Assembly: GCF_042263505.1 (NCBI RefSeq)
Contig: NZ_JBHKFI010000005.1
Span: 1 to 64,000, forward strand
Length of the DNA: 64,000 nt
Direction of reading: 5' to 3'
Source of the DNA: Bacillus_BE sp042263505
Lineage (GTDB): Bacteria > Bacillota > Bacilli > Bacillales > Cytobacillaceae
Each line of letters opens with the position of its first letter. Position 1 is the first letter of the stretch. The position numbers and the translations under genes are program-made. Positions 44,163 through 51,568 of this stretch are shown here, in pieces. The notes beneath the pieces were generated by a model. It saw only the letters and a program-made list of their open reading frames with translations, was not told where the DNA came from and searched no databases.

Positions 44163-45296
44163 ATGTACGAAGTTATTTCATACCATGAAAAGAAAAAATG
44201 GGAAGAAAAGCTTAAACAATTGAACAAGAAAGATGTCTTTTATCACCATGGGTATTCGGATTTATGTCATGGGTTAGGAGATGGAGACCCATATTTATTT
44301 TTCTATGAAGATAAAAAAAATAAGAAAAGTCTATGTTATGTCTTTATCAAAAGAAGGATTGAGGTACGCCAAAATTCCAGTAATCCTCATTTGACTAATG
44401 AATTTTATGATATTACAACTCCATCCTATGGCTACGGGGGACCTTTATACGATGAATTAGATGAAGAATTTCTTACAGGATTTAGATTTAAATTTGAAGA
44501 ATACTGCCTAAAAGAAAATATTGTATGTGAATTCATAAAGTTTCATCCTCTCCTTCAAAATCAAAGAGATTTAGAAAATTTCATGGATATTTGTTTTGAC
44601 AGAGAAATGATTTATATGGATTTAACCAAAAGTGAAGAGGAGATTTTTAATGTAATTCATAAAAATCATAAACGGAATATAAAGAAGGCTCAAAAAAATC
44701 AATTGGAATTTTTAGTTTTTCAAAGGGAAAAAGCTATAAATCAAATCACGCTTTTTTATACGCTATATAAAGAAACAATGGATAAGTTAAGCGCATCTCA
44801 ATATTCTTATTTTTCTACTGAATATTTATATCAATTGTTTGAAGGATTTCGGGATCATTCTTTAATCGGTGCAGTTTACGATCAAGGGCAAATGATTTCT
44901 GCAGCTTTATGCTTATATGATGGTGGAAATTTGTATTACCATCTTGGCTGCTCTAAAAAAGAATTCCTAAATTTAGGAGGAAATCCGTATCTTTTTCACC
45001 GACTAGCTTTATGGGGAAAAGAAAAAGGCTTGAAGAAATTTCATTTAGGTGGTGGTCATAGCGCCTTACACAATGGGGGAGTAGAAGGAAGAGACTCACT
45101 ATTTCAATTTAAAAACCGTTTTCACCCTGATGGAATTCTAGATTTTTATATTGGGAGAAAAATACATATCCCTGATAAATATAAAAAATTAGTAATCCAA
45201 TGGGAAGAATACTATGGTGAAAAGGCGGAAGAAGCATTCTTTCCCGCATATCGAAGTCATCCAAAAAATGATAAAAAAAGACTAGAAACAAAGTAA
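44163..45296 (+). CDS. FemAB-like/GNAT-fold transferase, copy 2
   Basis: 377 residues, same architecture as its upstream neighbour: MYMDLTKSEEEIFNVIHKNHKR, NIKKAQKNQLEF, ALCLYDGGNLYYHLGCSKKE and FHLGGGHSALHNGGVEGRDS. The glycine-rich loop is longer than in copy 1, so the two may have diverged in specificity. The ATG at 44163 follows GGAGGG at 5-6 bases; an ATG at 44151 contains that site. The pair looks like an old tandem duplication. Confidence 0.8.
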   Translation: MYEVISYHEKKKWEEKLKQLNKKDVFYHHGYSDLCHGLGDGDPYLFFYEDKKNKKSLCYVFIKRRIEVRQNSSNPHLTNEFYDITTPSYGYGGPLYDELDEEFLTGFRFKFEEYCLKENIVCEFIKFHPLLQNQRDLENFMDICFDREMIYMDLTKSEEEIFNVIHKNHKRNIKKAQKNQLEFLVFQREKAINQITLFYTLYKETMDKLSASQYSYFSTEYLYQLFEGFRDHSLIGAVYDQGQMISAALCLYDGGNLYYHLGCSKKEFLNLGGNPYLFHRLALWGKEKGLKKFHLGGGHSALHNGGVEGRDSLFQFKNRFHPDGILDFYIGRKIHIPDKYKKLVIQWEEYYGEKAEEAFFPAYRSHPKNDKKRLETK

Positions 45297-45368
45297 GGGG
45301 AATGGGCATTGAATTTAATGGATTAACATGCGAGTATTTTTCATTAAAATCAGAAAGGTTTGTGCAAA

Positions 45369-45800
45369 ATGCAAAGTCAAATTAGACGTTTTAGCTTAGG
45401 AGTTCTACCAATCTTTTATATAGGATTGATTTGGCTGCAATCCAGTCACTTTGATCCATCATCAATTGATCATTATGCGGATGTGATAGATAGAAAGATC
45501 CTTATTTTTATCGGAACTCTTTTTGAACTAACCCATCTTATTGAATTTGGCCTCCTTTATCTCTTTATTCTTATGGCCTTTCGAGCTTTTGGAATTTTAA
45601 ATCATAGAAATAATCAATTAGCGGTTTTCATCGCCTTTTTTTATGGGATTTTGGATGAAATCCACCAAATCTTTGTGCCATTTCGCTCTCTCTCAGTCCT
45701 TGACCTAGGGAAAGATTTTATCGGAATATGGGTTGTATGGTTTATAATCCACAAAACGAGAATAAGACTCCAGCCAAAAGAAAAGCCTGTTCCTAAGTAG
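45369..45800 (+). CDS. VanZ-family membrane protein
   Basis: 143 residues, four membrane helices; the VanZ motif is visible in IWLQSSHFDPS, HLIEFGLLYLF, and GILDEIHQIFVPFRSLSVLD. VanZ proteins are of unclear function (low-level teicoplanin resistance in enterococci; found in envelope gene clusters). ATG 45369 is favoured; AGAAAGG lies about 10 bases upstream. Last gene of the EPS cluster on the plus strand. Confidence 0.82.
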   Translation: MQSQIRRFSLGVLPIFYIGLIWLQSSHFDPSSIDHYADVIDRKILIFIGTLFELTHLIEFGLLYLFILMAFRAFGILNHRNNQLAVFIAFFYGILDEIHQIFVPFRSLSVLDLGKDFIGIWVVWFIIHKTRIRLQPKEKPVPK

Positions 45801-45812
45801 GAATTGGAACAG
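45779..45812 (-). terminator. Terminator between the EPS cluster and the minus-strand gene
   Basis: CTGTTCC (45787-45793) pairs with GGAACAG (45805-45811). Read on the minus strand, the hairpin is followed by GCTTTTCTTTT, so it best fits as terminator of the gene at 45832. The loop contains the VanZ stop codon. Confidence 0.5.
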
Positions 45813-45831
45813 ACTTATAACCCCTTCCCTT

Positions 45832-46920
45832 TTAATATGGGGTATAATCCACGTTAGGAGTATATTTATTTGTACTGCTCCATAATAAAAACTCATCGAC
45901 TCCTTGCGAATGTAAAGCACGGATTTGATCCTCAACTTCCTTCTTTCCATATATTTTATAATTTCCCTTTCCAAGCCAAGTAGCGGTAAAATCTTGAATC
46001 CATGGGCGGGTGATAGGTTGATGCCTTAACTTGCCTAACCTATATTTTTCCACTTTGGCATAGGCTTGAACCGTTCGGAATGGTTCCAAATCAGGTTTTC
46101 GAATTCCTTTCAGACCAGTCCAATGGCTTGGATAAATCATGGCGGAGATGGCATCGACATTGGCTGCAATTTCTGAAAAATTTTGTCCAATGCCATGTGC
46201 TTCTGGTATTACTGTGACGATTCCAAAAGTTGCTACTGAAAAATTTACGTGATAAGGCTGAAGTCTTTGCCGAGCATACCTAACAAATTCAGTAATGGCG
46301 GTTACTCGATTGCGTGCTATGTTGCGATTAAATGATAGTTCTTTGTAGGTAAGGGTATGTTCAAACTTTTCAAATTGTTCGGGAAATCGAACATAGTCAA
46401 AGTGAATTTCTTTAAAACCTAATTTTGCTGCTTCGATTGCCATGCCTATATTATAATCCCAAACCTCTTTTAAAAATGGATTGGTGAAGGAATCCCCCCG
46501 TGCGTTTTTCCAAACTCCATGTGAAGTTCTAAAGGCCCAGTTAGGATGGGCTTTTGCTAAGATACGATCTTTAAAAACAACAATTCTTGCAATTGGATAA
46601 ATGTGATTTGATTCTAATGAATTCATAAGTGCTTTCGGATTTTTTATATACGGGTGACTAGCCTGATAATAGGGTGAATTTTTGGAAGGGGTAAAGGTCA
46701 GATGTCCATCATCATCCTTGATATCAATGACCATCGCATTCAGTTCTGTTTTTTTTACTAAAGAGAGATAATGATTAAATTGCGGCTTTTTCGTATTAGG
46801 TGCATTGACATAGATTCCTTTAATCGGTTCGTAATTGGGAATGTGATTTGTAACTGCTAGAATGTTTTCTGTTGGAAAAAAGCTGAATAAAAGGATTAGA
46901 AGTAGGAATATCTTATGCAT
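45832..46920 (-). CDS. Secreted putative glycoside hydrolase (DUF4015 type)
   Basis: About 362 residues: a signal peptide (residues 1-23, ending near ENILA) and one TIM-barrel-like domain. KGIYVNAPNTKKP, the motif AMVIDIKDDDGHL, FDYVRFPEQF, and SAMIYPSHW are typical of DUF4015 (GH13-like putative hydrolase). ATG 46920 is preferred to the GTG just before it, as AAGGAG lies 8 bases upstream. Transcribed against the EPS operon. It might trim a polysaccharide, but the substrate is unknown. Confidence 0.85.
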   Translation of the reverse strand: MHKIFLLLILLFSFFPTENILAVTNHIPNYEPIKGIYVNAPNTKKPQFNHYLSLVKKTELNAMVIDIKDDDGHLTFTPSKNSPYYQASHPYIKNPKALMNSLESNHIYPIARIVVFKDRILAKAHPNWAFRTSHGVWKNARGDSFTNPFLKEVWDYNIGMAIEAAKLGFKEIHFDYVRFPEQFEKFEHTLTYKELSFNRNIARNRVTAITEFVRYARQRLQPYHVNFSVATFGIVTVIPEAHGIGQNFSEIAANVDAISAMIYPSHWTGLKGIRKPDLEPFRTVQAYAKVEKYRLGKLRHQPITRPWIQDFTATWLGKGNYKIYGKKEVEDQIRALHSQGVDEFLLWSSTNKYTPNVDYTPY

Positions 46921-47163
46921 CACTCATTCTCCTTACTTTTTTACTAATAGCGTTTACCTTGCTACATAGATTATTCTTTTTTACTTTAATTTATGGATTG
47001 GGAGAGAAGGAAAAAGAATAGTTGTTTCTTTCTTAAGAATGGGTATTATGGAGGGCCGAAGCTTGTCAACAAACATATATTAATGTAGGAAAAAGATTTA
47101 CAAAATACTATTTTTGAGAAGTCCTATCTAAGATTTAATCATTTAATATGGGAGTGAAATGGA

Positions 47164-48642
47164 ATGGCGAGTACAGAAGATGCCATTAATATTATCTCTT
47201 ATCAGCATTTAGTCACAAATAATAATTGGACGAATGCAATAAGACAAGCTATTTTAGACTCACCTTGGGGTGGTATGATTATCTTTCCAGAAGGAACTTA
47301 TAATCATGATGGAATCGTAATCACAAAACCTTTAAATATCAGAGGGAGAGGAAAATACTCAACAATTTTAAAAAATACCTCAACCAATCCTGCTATTACG
47401 ATTAATTCAAATGTTGAGAGAGGGACGATTCGTGATATTGCCATTTTTGGAAATGGCACAGGTCCGTATGGAGCAAACGCAACTAGTGGGAAAGGGATTG
47501 TTTTTAATAATAATAGCGTATGTTGGAATCTTGATAATATTTGGATGAGAAGTCATGGGGATTGGTTTATTTATGCAGATGGGAATGGTCATGTGAATAA
47601 TATTAATCTTACTAATTCTGAATTAGAATGGGGAAAAAAGGGGGCAATCCATTTAATTCAAATTAATCCAAGTAACCAGATCAATGTAATCAATATTGAA
47701 AATTGTAATTTCTCATATTTTATGGAAAATGGGTTAGAATTATGGGGACAATCCATCACTGTCCAAAACTGTGCAATTCAAGCATGTAAGAAATATGGGA
47801 TCTCAATAGATGGAAGCATTTCTCCTTTAGGACAAGGACATGCTCAGGCAGTTCGAATTGATAATAATTATTTTGAGCTCTGTAATAATGGATTTCTCTT
47901 TTTAAAAGCAATCGTTAACCCATTTCCTAGGTATATATTTGGTGTGTCTGTTACGAATTGCTATGGTGTATATACACCGATCCCTGGAGATAACGTTAAT
48001 GCAAGCAATGTTTCCATTGTGGAGGTCCAAGCTCCCCAATTCTATTCCTATAGCAATTTACAAGTTTCTGGATTCACCTATGATAGTAATGTCTTTAGTT
48101 CAGGCATTTCGATTAAGGCAATATTAAATGCCAATGATGTTTTAAGCTATGATAGTAAAATTCAAAGGGGGAATACTACTTCTCCGAGTGTGATTTCTCT
48201 ATTTAAAGGATTGGGGAGAGCAAGAGTAATAGATGGCTTATCAGAAAAGTATGTTATTAAAGGAATTTCAAACTGTGTGACAAATCAATATACTTTGGAA
48301 AAATCCTCGAATATTACAGCTAATACTGATTTAGTATTTGATTTAAGGAATTATTCGATGGGAAATGTGGTAAGCATTGAAATTCCAATTGATACAGATT
48401 GTACAAATTATACCGTTGAGTTGATTAAGAAATATCGCAGTGCTGGATCTATGGGACTATATACAGAATATGTAGTGTCTAGGTATAAAAATTTATCCGG
48501 TTCCCGGACGATAAGTGATGAATTTGGAGGTGCTATTAGTCTTTTAGAGGATTATTATGTAGTAATACGGATTACATTTAATGCGGGAAATACAAAAACA
48601 AAATTTTATGTTGGGAATCCTGTTTTCCAATTTTTTAATTAA
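47164..48642 (+). CDS. Right-handed beta-helix protein (pectate-lyase-3/tailspike-like)
   Basis: 492 residues. The N terminus has NWTNAIRQAILDSPWGGMIIFPEGTY (Pectate_lyase_3 start), followed by repeated short beta-strands rich in N, I and G (residues 60-300) and a C-terminal beta domain of about 130 residues. Such proteins include polysaccharide lyases, EPS depolymerases and phage tailspikes. There is no signal peptide. GGGAGTGAAATGGA precedes the ATG. It lies just outside the EPS cluster and may act on its product, which is inference; a phage origin is the alternative, but no other phage gene is near. Confidence 0.75.
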   Translation: MASTEDAINIISYQHLVTNNNWTNAIRQAILDSPWGGMIIFPEGTYNHDGIVITKPLNIRGRGKYSTILKNTSTNPAITINSNVERGTIRDIAIFGNGTGPYGANATSGKGIVFNNNSVCWNLDNIWMRSHGDWFIYADGNGHVNNINLTNSELEWGKKGAIHLIQINPSNQINVINIENCNFSYFMENGLELWGQSITVQNCAIQACKKYGISIDGSISPLGQGHAQAVRIDNNYFELCNNGFLFLKAIVNPFPRYIFGVSVTNCYGVYTPIPGDNVNASNVSIVEVQAPQFYSYSNLQVSGFTYDSNVFSSGISIKAILNANDVLSYDSKIQRGNTTSPSVISLFKGLGRARVIDGLSEKYVIKGISNCVTNQYTLEKSSNITANTDLVFDLRNYSMGNVVSIEIPIDTDCTNYTVELIKKYRSAGSMGLYTEYVVSRYKNLSGSRTISDEFGGAISLLEDYYVVIRITFNAGNTKTKFYVGNPVFQFFN

Positions 48643-48704
48643 AGCCCCTGAAACAGAAATGAATGAAAAGATACTATTTCTGTAAATCATAATGGGGATG
48701 ATAG

Positions 48705-48755
48705 ATATTTAAAGCCAACATAGGAAAAGTCTTTTCTTATGTTGGCTTTAAATAT
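48705..48755. terminator. Long perfect-stem hairpin after the beta-helix gene
   Basis: A nearly perfect inverted repeat of 25 bp with a one-base centre: ATATTTAAAGCCAACATA on one side, its exact complement on the other, and an inner GGAAAAG/CTTTTCT extension with one G-U. Only a short T-stretch follows. It probably ends the beta-helix transcript; it could also be a small palindromic element. Confidence 0.6.
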
Positions 48756-48869
48756 AGAGGTATGATTATTTCTTGGATGTCAAACACTATAAACAGCATA
48801 TACCCTTATACATAGAGGTCACAAAAGAATAATTATTTGGCCCCACTGGAAAGGAGAAAAAACTTACAT

Positions 48870-50372
48870 ATGATGAAGTTACAAAAATGGCAATTGCCAC
48901 TTCAAACACTAAGCCTAGTAGTAGGCTTTATGATTTGGGTTATTATTTCATCATTGATGCCAAGAATCAAGGAGGATATTTCTTTAACAGCAAATGAGGT
49001 CGCTTTGGTGACGGCAGTACCGGTTATTTTAGGTTCTGTCATGAGGATTTTTATAGGGTTTTGGACCAATCGGTTTGGTGCGCGGATGTTATTTTTTATA
49101 AGTTTTCTCATATTAATATTTCCTATTTTTTATATTAGTGTTGCCGATTCTTTGCTGGATTTGATTATTGGAGGCTTCGTCCTTGGAATGGGGGGAGCTG
49201 TGTTTTCGATTGGGGTGACATCACTTCCCAAATACTTTCCTAAGGAGCGTCATGGATTTGTCAATGGAATTTATGGAGCAGGAAATATTGGGACAGCGAT
49301 TACCTCCTTTTCTGCACCTGTGTTAGCGAATCATTTTGGATGGCAAAATACGGTGCGGTTGTTTTTAATTCCGGTTATTTTATTTGCTATTTTTAATTTT
49401 ATTTTCGGTGATCGTAAAGAAACAAGGATTCATAAACCTTTGACTGAACAAATTAGAAGCGTATATAAAAATGAGAAGCTCTGGTTTTTAAGCTTGTTTT
49501 ACTTTATAACGTTTGGGTCGTTTGTGGCATTTACGGTTTATCTTCCAAATTTTTTAGTCACCAATTTTCATCTTACGTCAGTTGATGCGGGTCTTAGAAC
49601 GGCAGGTTTTATTACGTTAGCGACCTTACTTCGACCGATTGGAGGCTATTTAGGGGATAAATTCAATCCGTTTATCATTCTCCTGTTTGTATTTGGCGGT
49701 TTAACCTTTTCCGGTGTTCTCTTGTCATTTTCACCTACAATAACTATATATACGATTGGTTGTTTAACGGTTGCTTTTTGTGCAGGAATTGGAAATGGGA
49801 CTATATTTAAACTCGTTCCTTATTATTTTTCCAAGCAGGCAGGGATTGTGAACGGGATTGTCTCGGCGATGGGGGGATTAGGAGGATTTTTTCCGCCTCT
49901 TGTTCTCTCATTTGTTTTTAACATTACAGGCAATTATGCGATTGGCTTCATGTCTCTTGCCATGTTTGCCCTTGCGAGTTTAGTGATTGTCGTTTGGATG
50001 TATTATTTAGAAAGATTGAGCTTGGAAACGAAAATTATGGAGAATATTGGTCAAGGAATGATGGTAACCGACACAAAAGGATTCATACAAAAGGTTAATC
50101 ATGCATTTACAAGAGTAACGGGCTATCAAGCTGAAGAGGTAATCGGAAAGGATCCAAGTATTTTACAATCGGCTAGGCATGATGCAAGCTTTTATCAAGG
50201 AATGTGGGAATCCATTAAGAGTCAAGGCTATTGGCAAGGAGAAATTTGGAATAAACGTAAAAATGGAGAGATATACGCAGAATTTTTAACGATTAATGAA
50301 ATCAAAAATGATGTGGGGGATGTTAAATATTATTTAGGTATATTTAATGATTTATCAGAGGTAAAAAAATAG
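48870..50372 (+). CDS. narK: NarK-type nitrate/nitrite transporter fused to a C-terminal PAS domain
   Basis: 501 residues. Residues 1-390 are a 12-helix MFS protein of the NarK group: GAGNIGTAITSF and the second nitrate-signature-like stretch AMGGLGGFFPPL are visible. Residues about 395-500 are a PAS domain (ENIGQGMMVTDTKGFIQKVN, then TGYQAEEVIGKDPS). No kinase, GGDEF or other output follows; the protein ends right after the PAS. A terminator separates it from the next gene. The ATG at 48870 is chosen; AAGGAG lies 13 bases before, a little far. The upstream FNR-like TCACA half-site (48819) has no good partner. Confidence 0.88.
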   Translation: MMKLQKWQLPLQTLSLVVGFMIWVIISSLMPRIKEDISLTANEVALVTAVPVILGSVMRIFIGFWTNRFGARMLFFISFLILIFPIFYISVADSLLDLIIGGFVLGMGGAVFSIGVTSLPKYFPKERHGFVNGIYGAGNIGTAITSFSAPVLANHFGWQNTVRLFLIPVILFAIFNFIFGDRKETRIHKPLTEQIRSVYKNEKLWFLSLFYFITFGSFVAFTVYLPNFLVTNFHLTSVDAGLRTAGFITLATLLRPIGGYLGDKFNPFIILLFVFGGLTFSGVLLSFSPTITIYTIGCLTVAFCAGIGNGTIFKLVPYYFSKQAGIVNGIVSAMGGLGGFFPPLVLSFVFNITGNYAIGFMSLAMFALASLVIVVWMYYLERLSLETKIMENIGQGMMVTDTKGFIQKVNHAFTRVTGYQAEEVIGKDPSILQSARHDASFYQGMWESIKSQGYWQGEIWNKRKNGEIYAEFLTINEIKNDVGDVKYYLGIFNDLSEVKK

Positions 50373-50374
50373 AA

Positions 50375-50404
50375 AAGCTATGGGGAAACCCTTAGCCTTT
50401 TTTG
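50375..50404 (+). terminator. Terminator after narK
   Basis: A stem AAGCTA-GGG with CCC-TAGC-TT, one mismatch and one bulge, loop GAAA, followed by six T residues. It separates narK transcription from the following nar operon. Confidence 0.65.
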
Positions 50405-50478
50405 TTTAAAAAGGAAAAGTTTATTGAGCCTAATAATGGACAGGCTGATACTAGTAAATTGTTAGGAGGAATTATGAA

Positions 50479-50904
50479 ATGTCAGGTCCAAGCTTAAAAA
50501 AACAAGATGCGCATACATCTATACATGAAGCTGCTTTAAATGAAGCAAAGGATTTAAACCAATTATTTAAAACATGTTTGGAAAAGGATGAAATGGATCG
50601 TGCTATGCAAGTGGCAGAAATAATATTAGAACATTGGGAATCTAGGACGTTAAAGCATGCGGAAGCAGAAGAAGAAGGACTTTATCAAGAGATGGTTTCT
50701 GAGAAACCAAAGCTTGAGAAAACCGTTCACCAGTTGACACGTGATCATGATCTTATGAGGAGGATTGTGAGTCAAGTCAAGGAAAGCTTTGAAAAGAAAA
50801 AAGCTGACTATGAAGTGCTGTCTTTAATGGAAGCTTTAATTATCATTGATGAAATACATAATGAAGATGAAATGAATAAACTTTTAGCGAATAACGAAAG
50901 CTAA
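50479..50904 (+). CDS. Hemerythrin-like (HHE) protein of the nitrate reductase operon
   Basis: 141 residues, all helical. Histidines and glutamates fall at hemerythrin-like places: SIHEAALNEA, LEHWESRTLKHAEAEEE, TRDHDLMRR and IIIDEIHNEDEMN. It might bind a diiron centre and sense or scavenge O2 or NO. AGGAGG lies 9 bases before the ATG; an earlier ATG at 50474 is out of frame. First gene of the narGHJI transcript. The fold assignment is by pattern only. Confidence 0.65.
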   Translation: MSGPSLKKQDAHTSIHEAALNEAKDLNQLFKTCLEKDEMDRAMQVAEIILEHWESRTLKHAEAEEEGLYQEMVSEKPKLEKTVHQLTRDHDLMRRIVSQVKESFEKKKADYEVLSLMEALIIIDEIHNEDEMNKLLANNES

Positions 50905-50960
50905 GTGGGAAAAATTAGGACGAAATGGAAATAGATGTTTGAATGAAGGGTGAAATGGGA

Positions 50961-51254
50961 ATGGAAGAAAGATTATTGCGCTTTGCATCTCCAACATTGT
51001 ATCAAAAAATGATTGAAGCTTTTTCAACCTACCACCTTCATCCATACGATGTGTATGGAACATTAACAAAAAAAGGGGATGTTATGGTGGTTACCCTAAG
51101 ATTTTCAGCTGATTATACTCAGGAAGAAACCATCTTTCTTCAGGAAAGTCAGTTGACTTATCCGGATGAAGCAGTGGAGCAGTTTTTTTTAAAGGTTGCA
51201 GAGAAATGTAAATCCCTACTTGTGACGGATTATTTTAATATGACTAAAGGATGA
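50961..51254 (+). CDS. Small unknown protein in the nar operon (1)
   Basis: 97 residues from ATG 50961 (GGGTG 8 bases before). No recognised domain. The composition is ordinary globular with a pattern of alternating strands (DVMVVTLRFSADY) and a C-terminal helix. The stop overlaps the start of the next gene (ATGA), so it is translated together with it. Function unknown; the position suggests an accessory or assembly role for nitrate reductase. Confidence 0.7.
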   Translation: MEERLLRFASPTLYQKMIEAFSTYHLHPYDVYGTLTKKGDVMVVTLRFSADYTQEETIFLQESQLTYPDEAVEQFFLKVAEKCKSLLVTDYFNMTKG

Positions 51255-51568
51255 AGGAGTTGTTAGTGCGCTTGTTTTCATTTGAAGCTGATGCGATGTT
51301 GGTTGATGACAGAGAGGATTTAATTGCTGTATTACAAATGCGATTTTCCAATATTCCTGGAGAAGTGGTTCAGAGAATATATGAAATAGATGATTTGAAT
51401 GCGTTGCAACGATTAATTCTAGTAGCCGCAAATGCTCCTGATTGGCAGGTTTTTATGGAGGAATTAGGGGCTTTCAAAGGCTCATACCGCCTAGTTGGAG
51501 AGAGCTTTAATCCAATAGTCGATCTTTGGAAAGGAAGGATTAGTATCAATGGAGAAGAAGAAAAATAA
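51251..51568 (+). CDS. Small unknown protein in the nar operon (2)
   Basis: 105 residues. The middle QMRFSNIPGEVVQRIYEIDDL has a pattern like DUF4351/Rpn-associated C-terminal helices (RF-x2-IP-x2-V-x2-I). It overlaps the previous gene by 4 bases and narG by 20 bases, strong evidence for coupled translation. Role unknown. Confidence 0.7.
   Translation: MKELLVRLFSFEADAMLVDDREDLIAVLQMRFSNIPGEVVQRIYEIDDLNALQRLILVAANAPDWQVFMEELGAFKGSYRLVGESFNPIVDLWKGRISINGEEEK

Noticed and set aside
48811..48823. FNR box upstream of narK
   Set aside because: Only one TCACA half-site; the partner half is too degenerate to claim.
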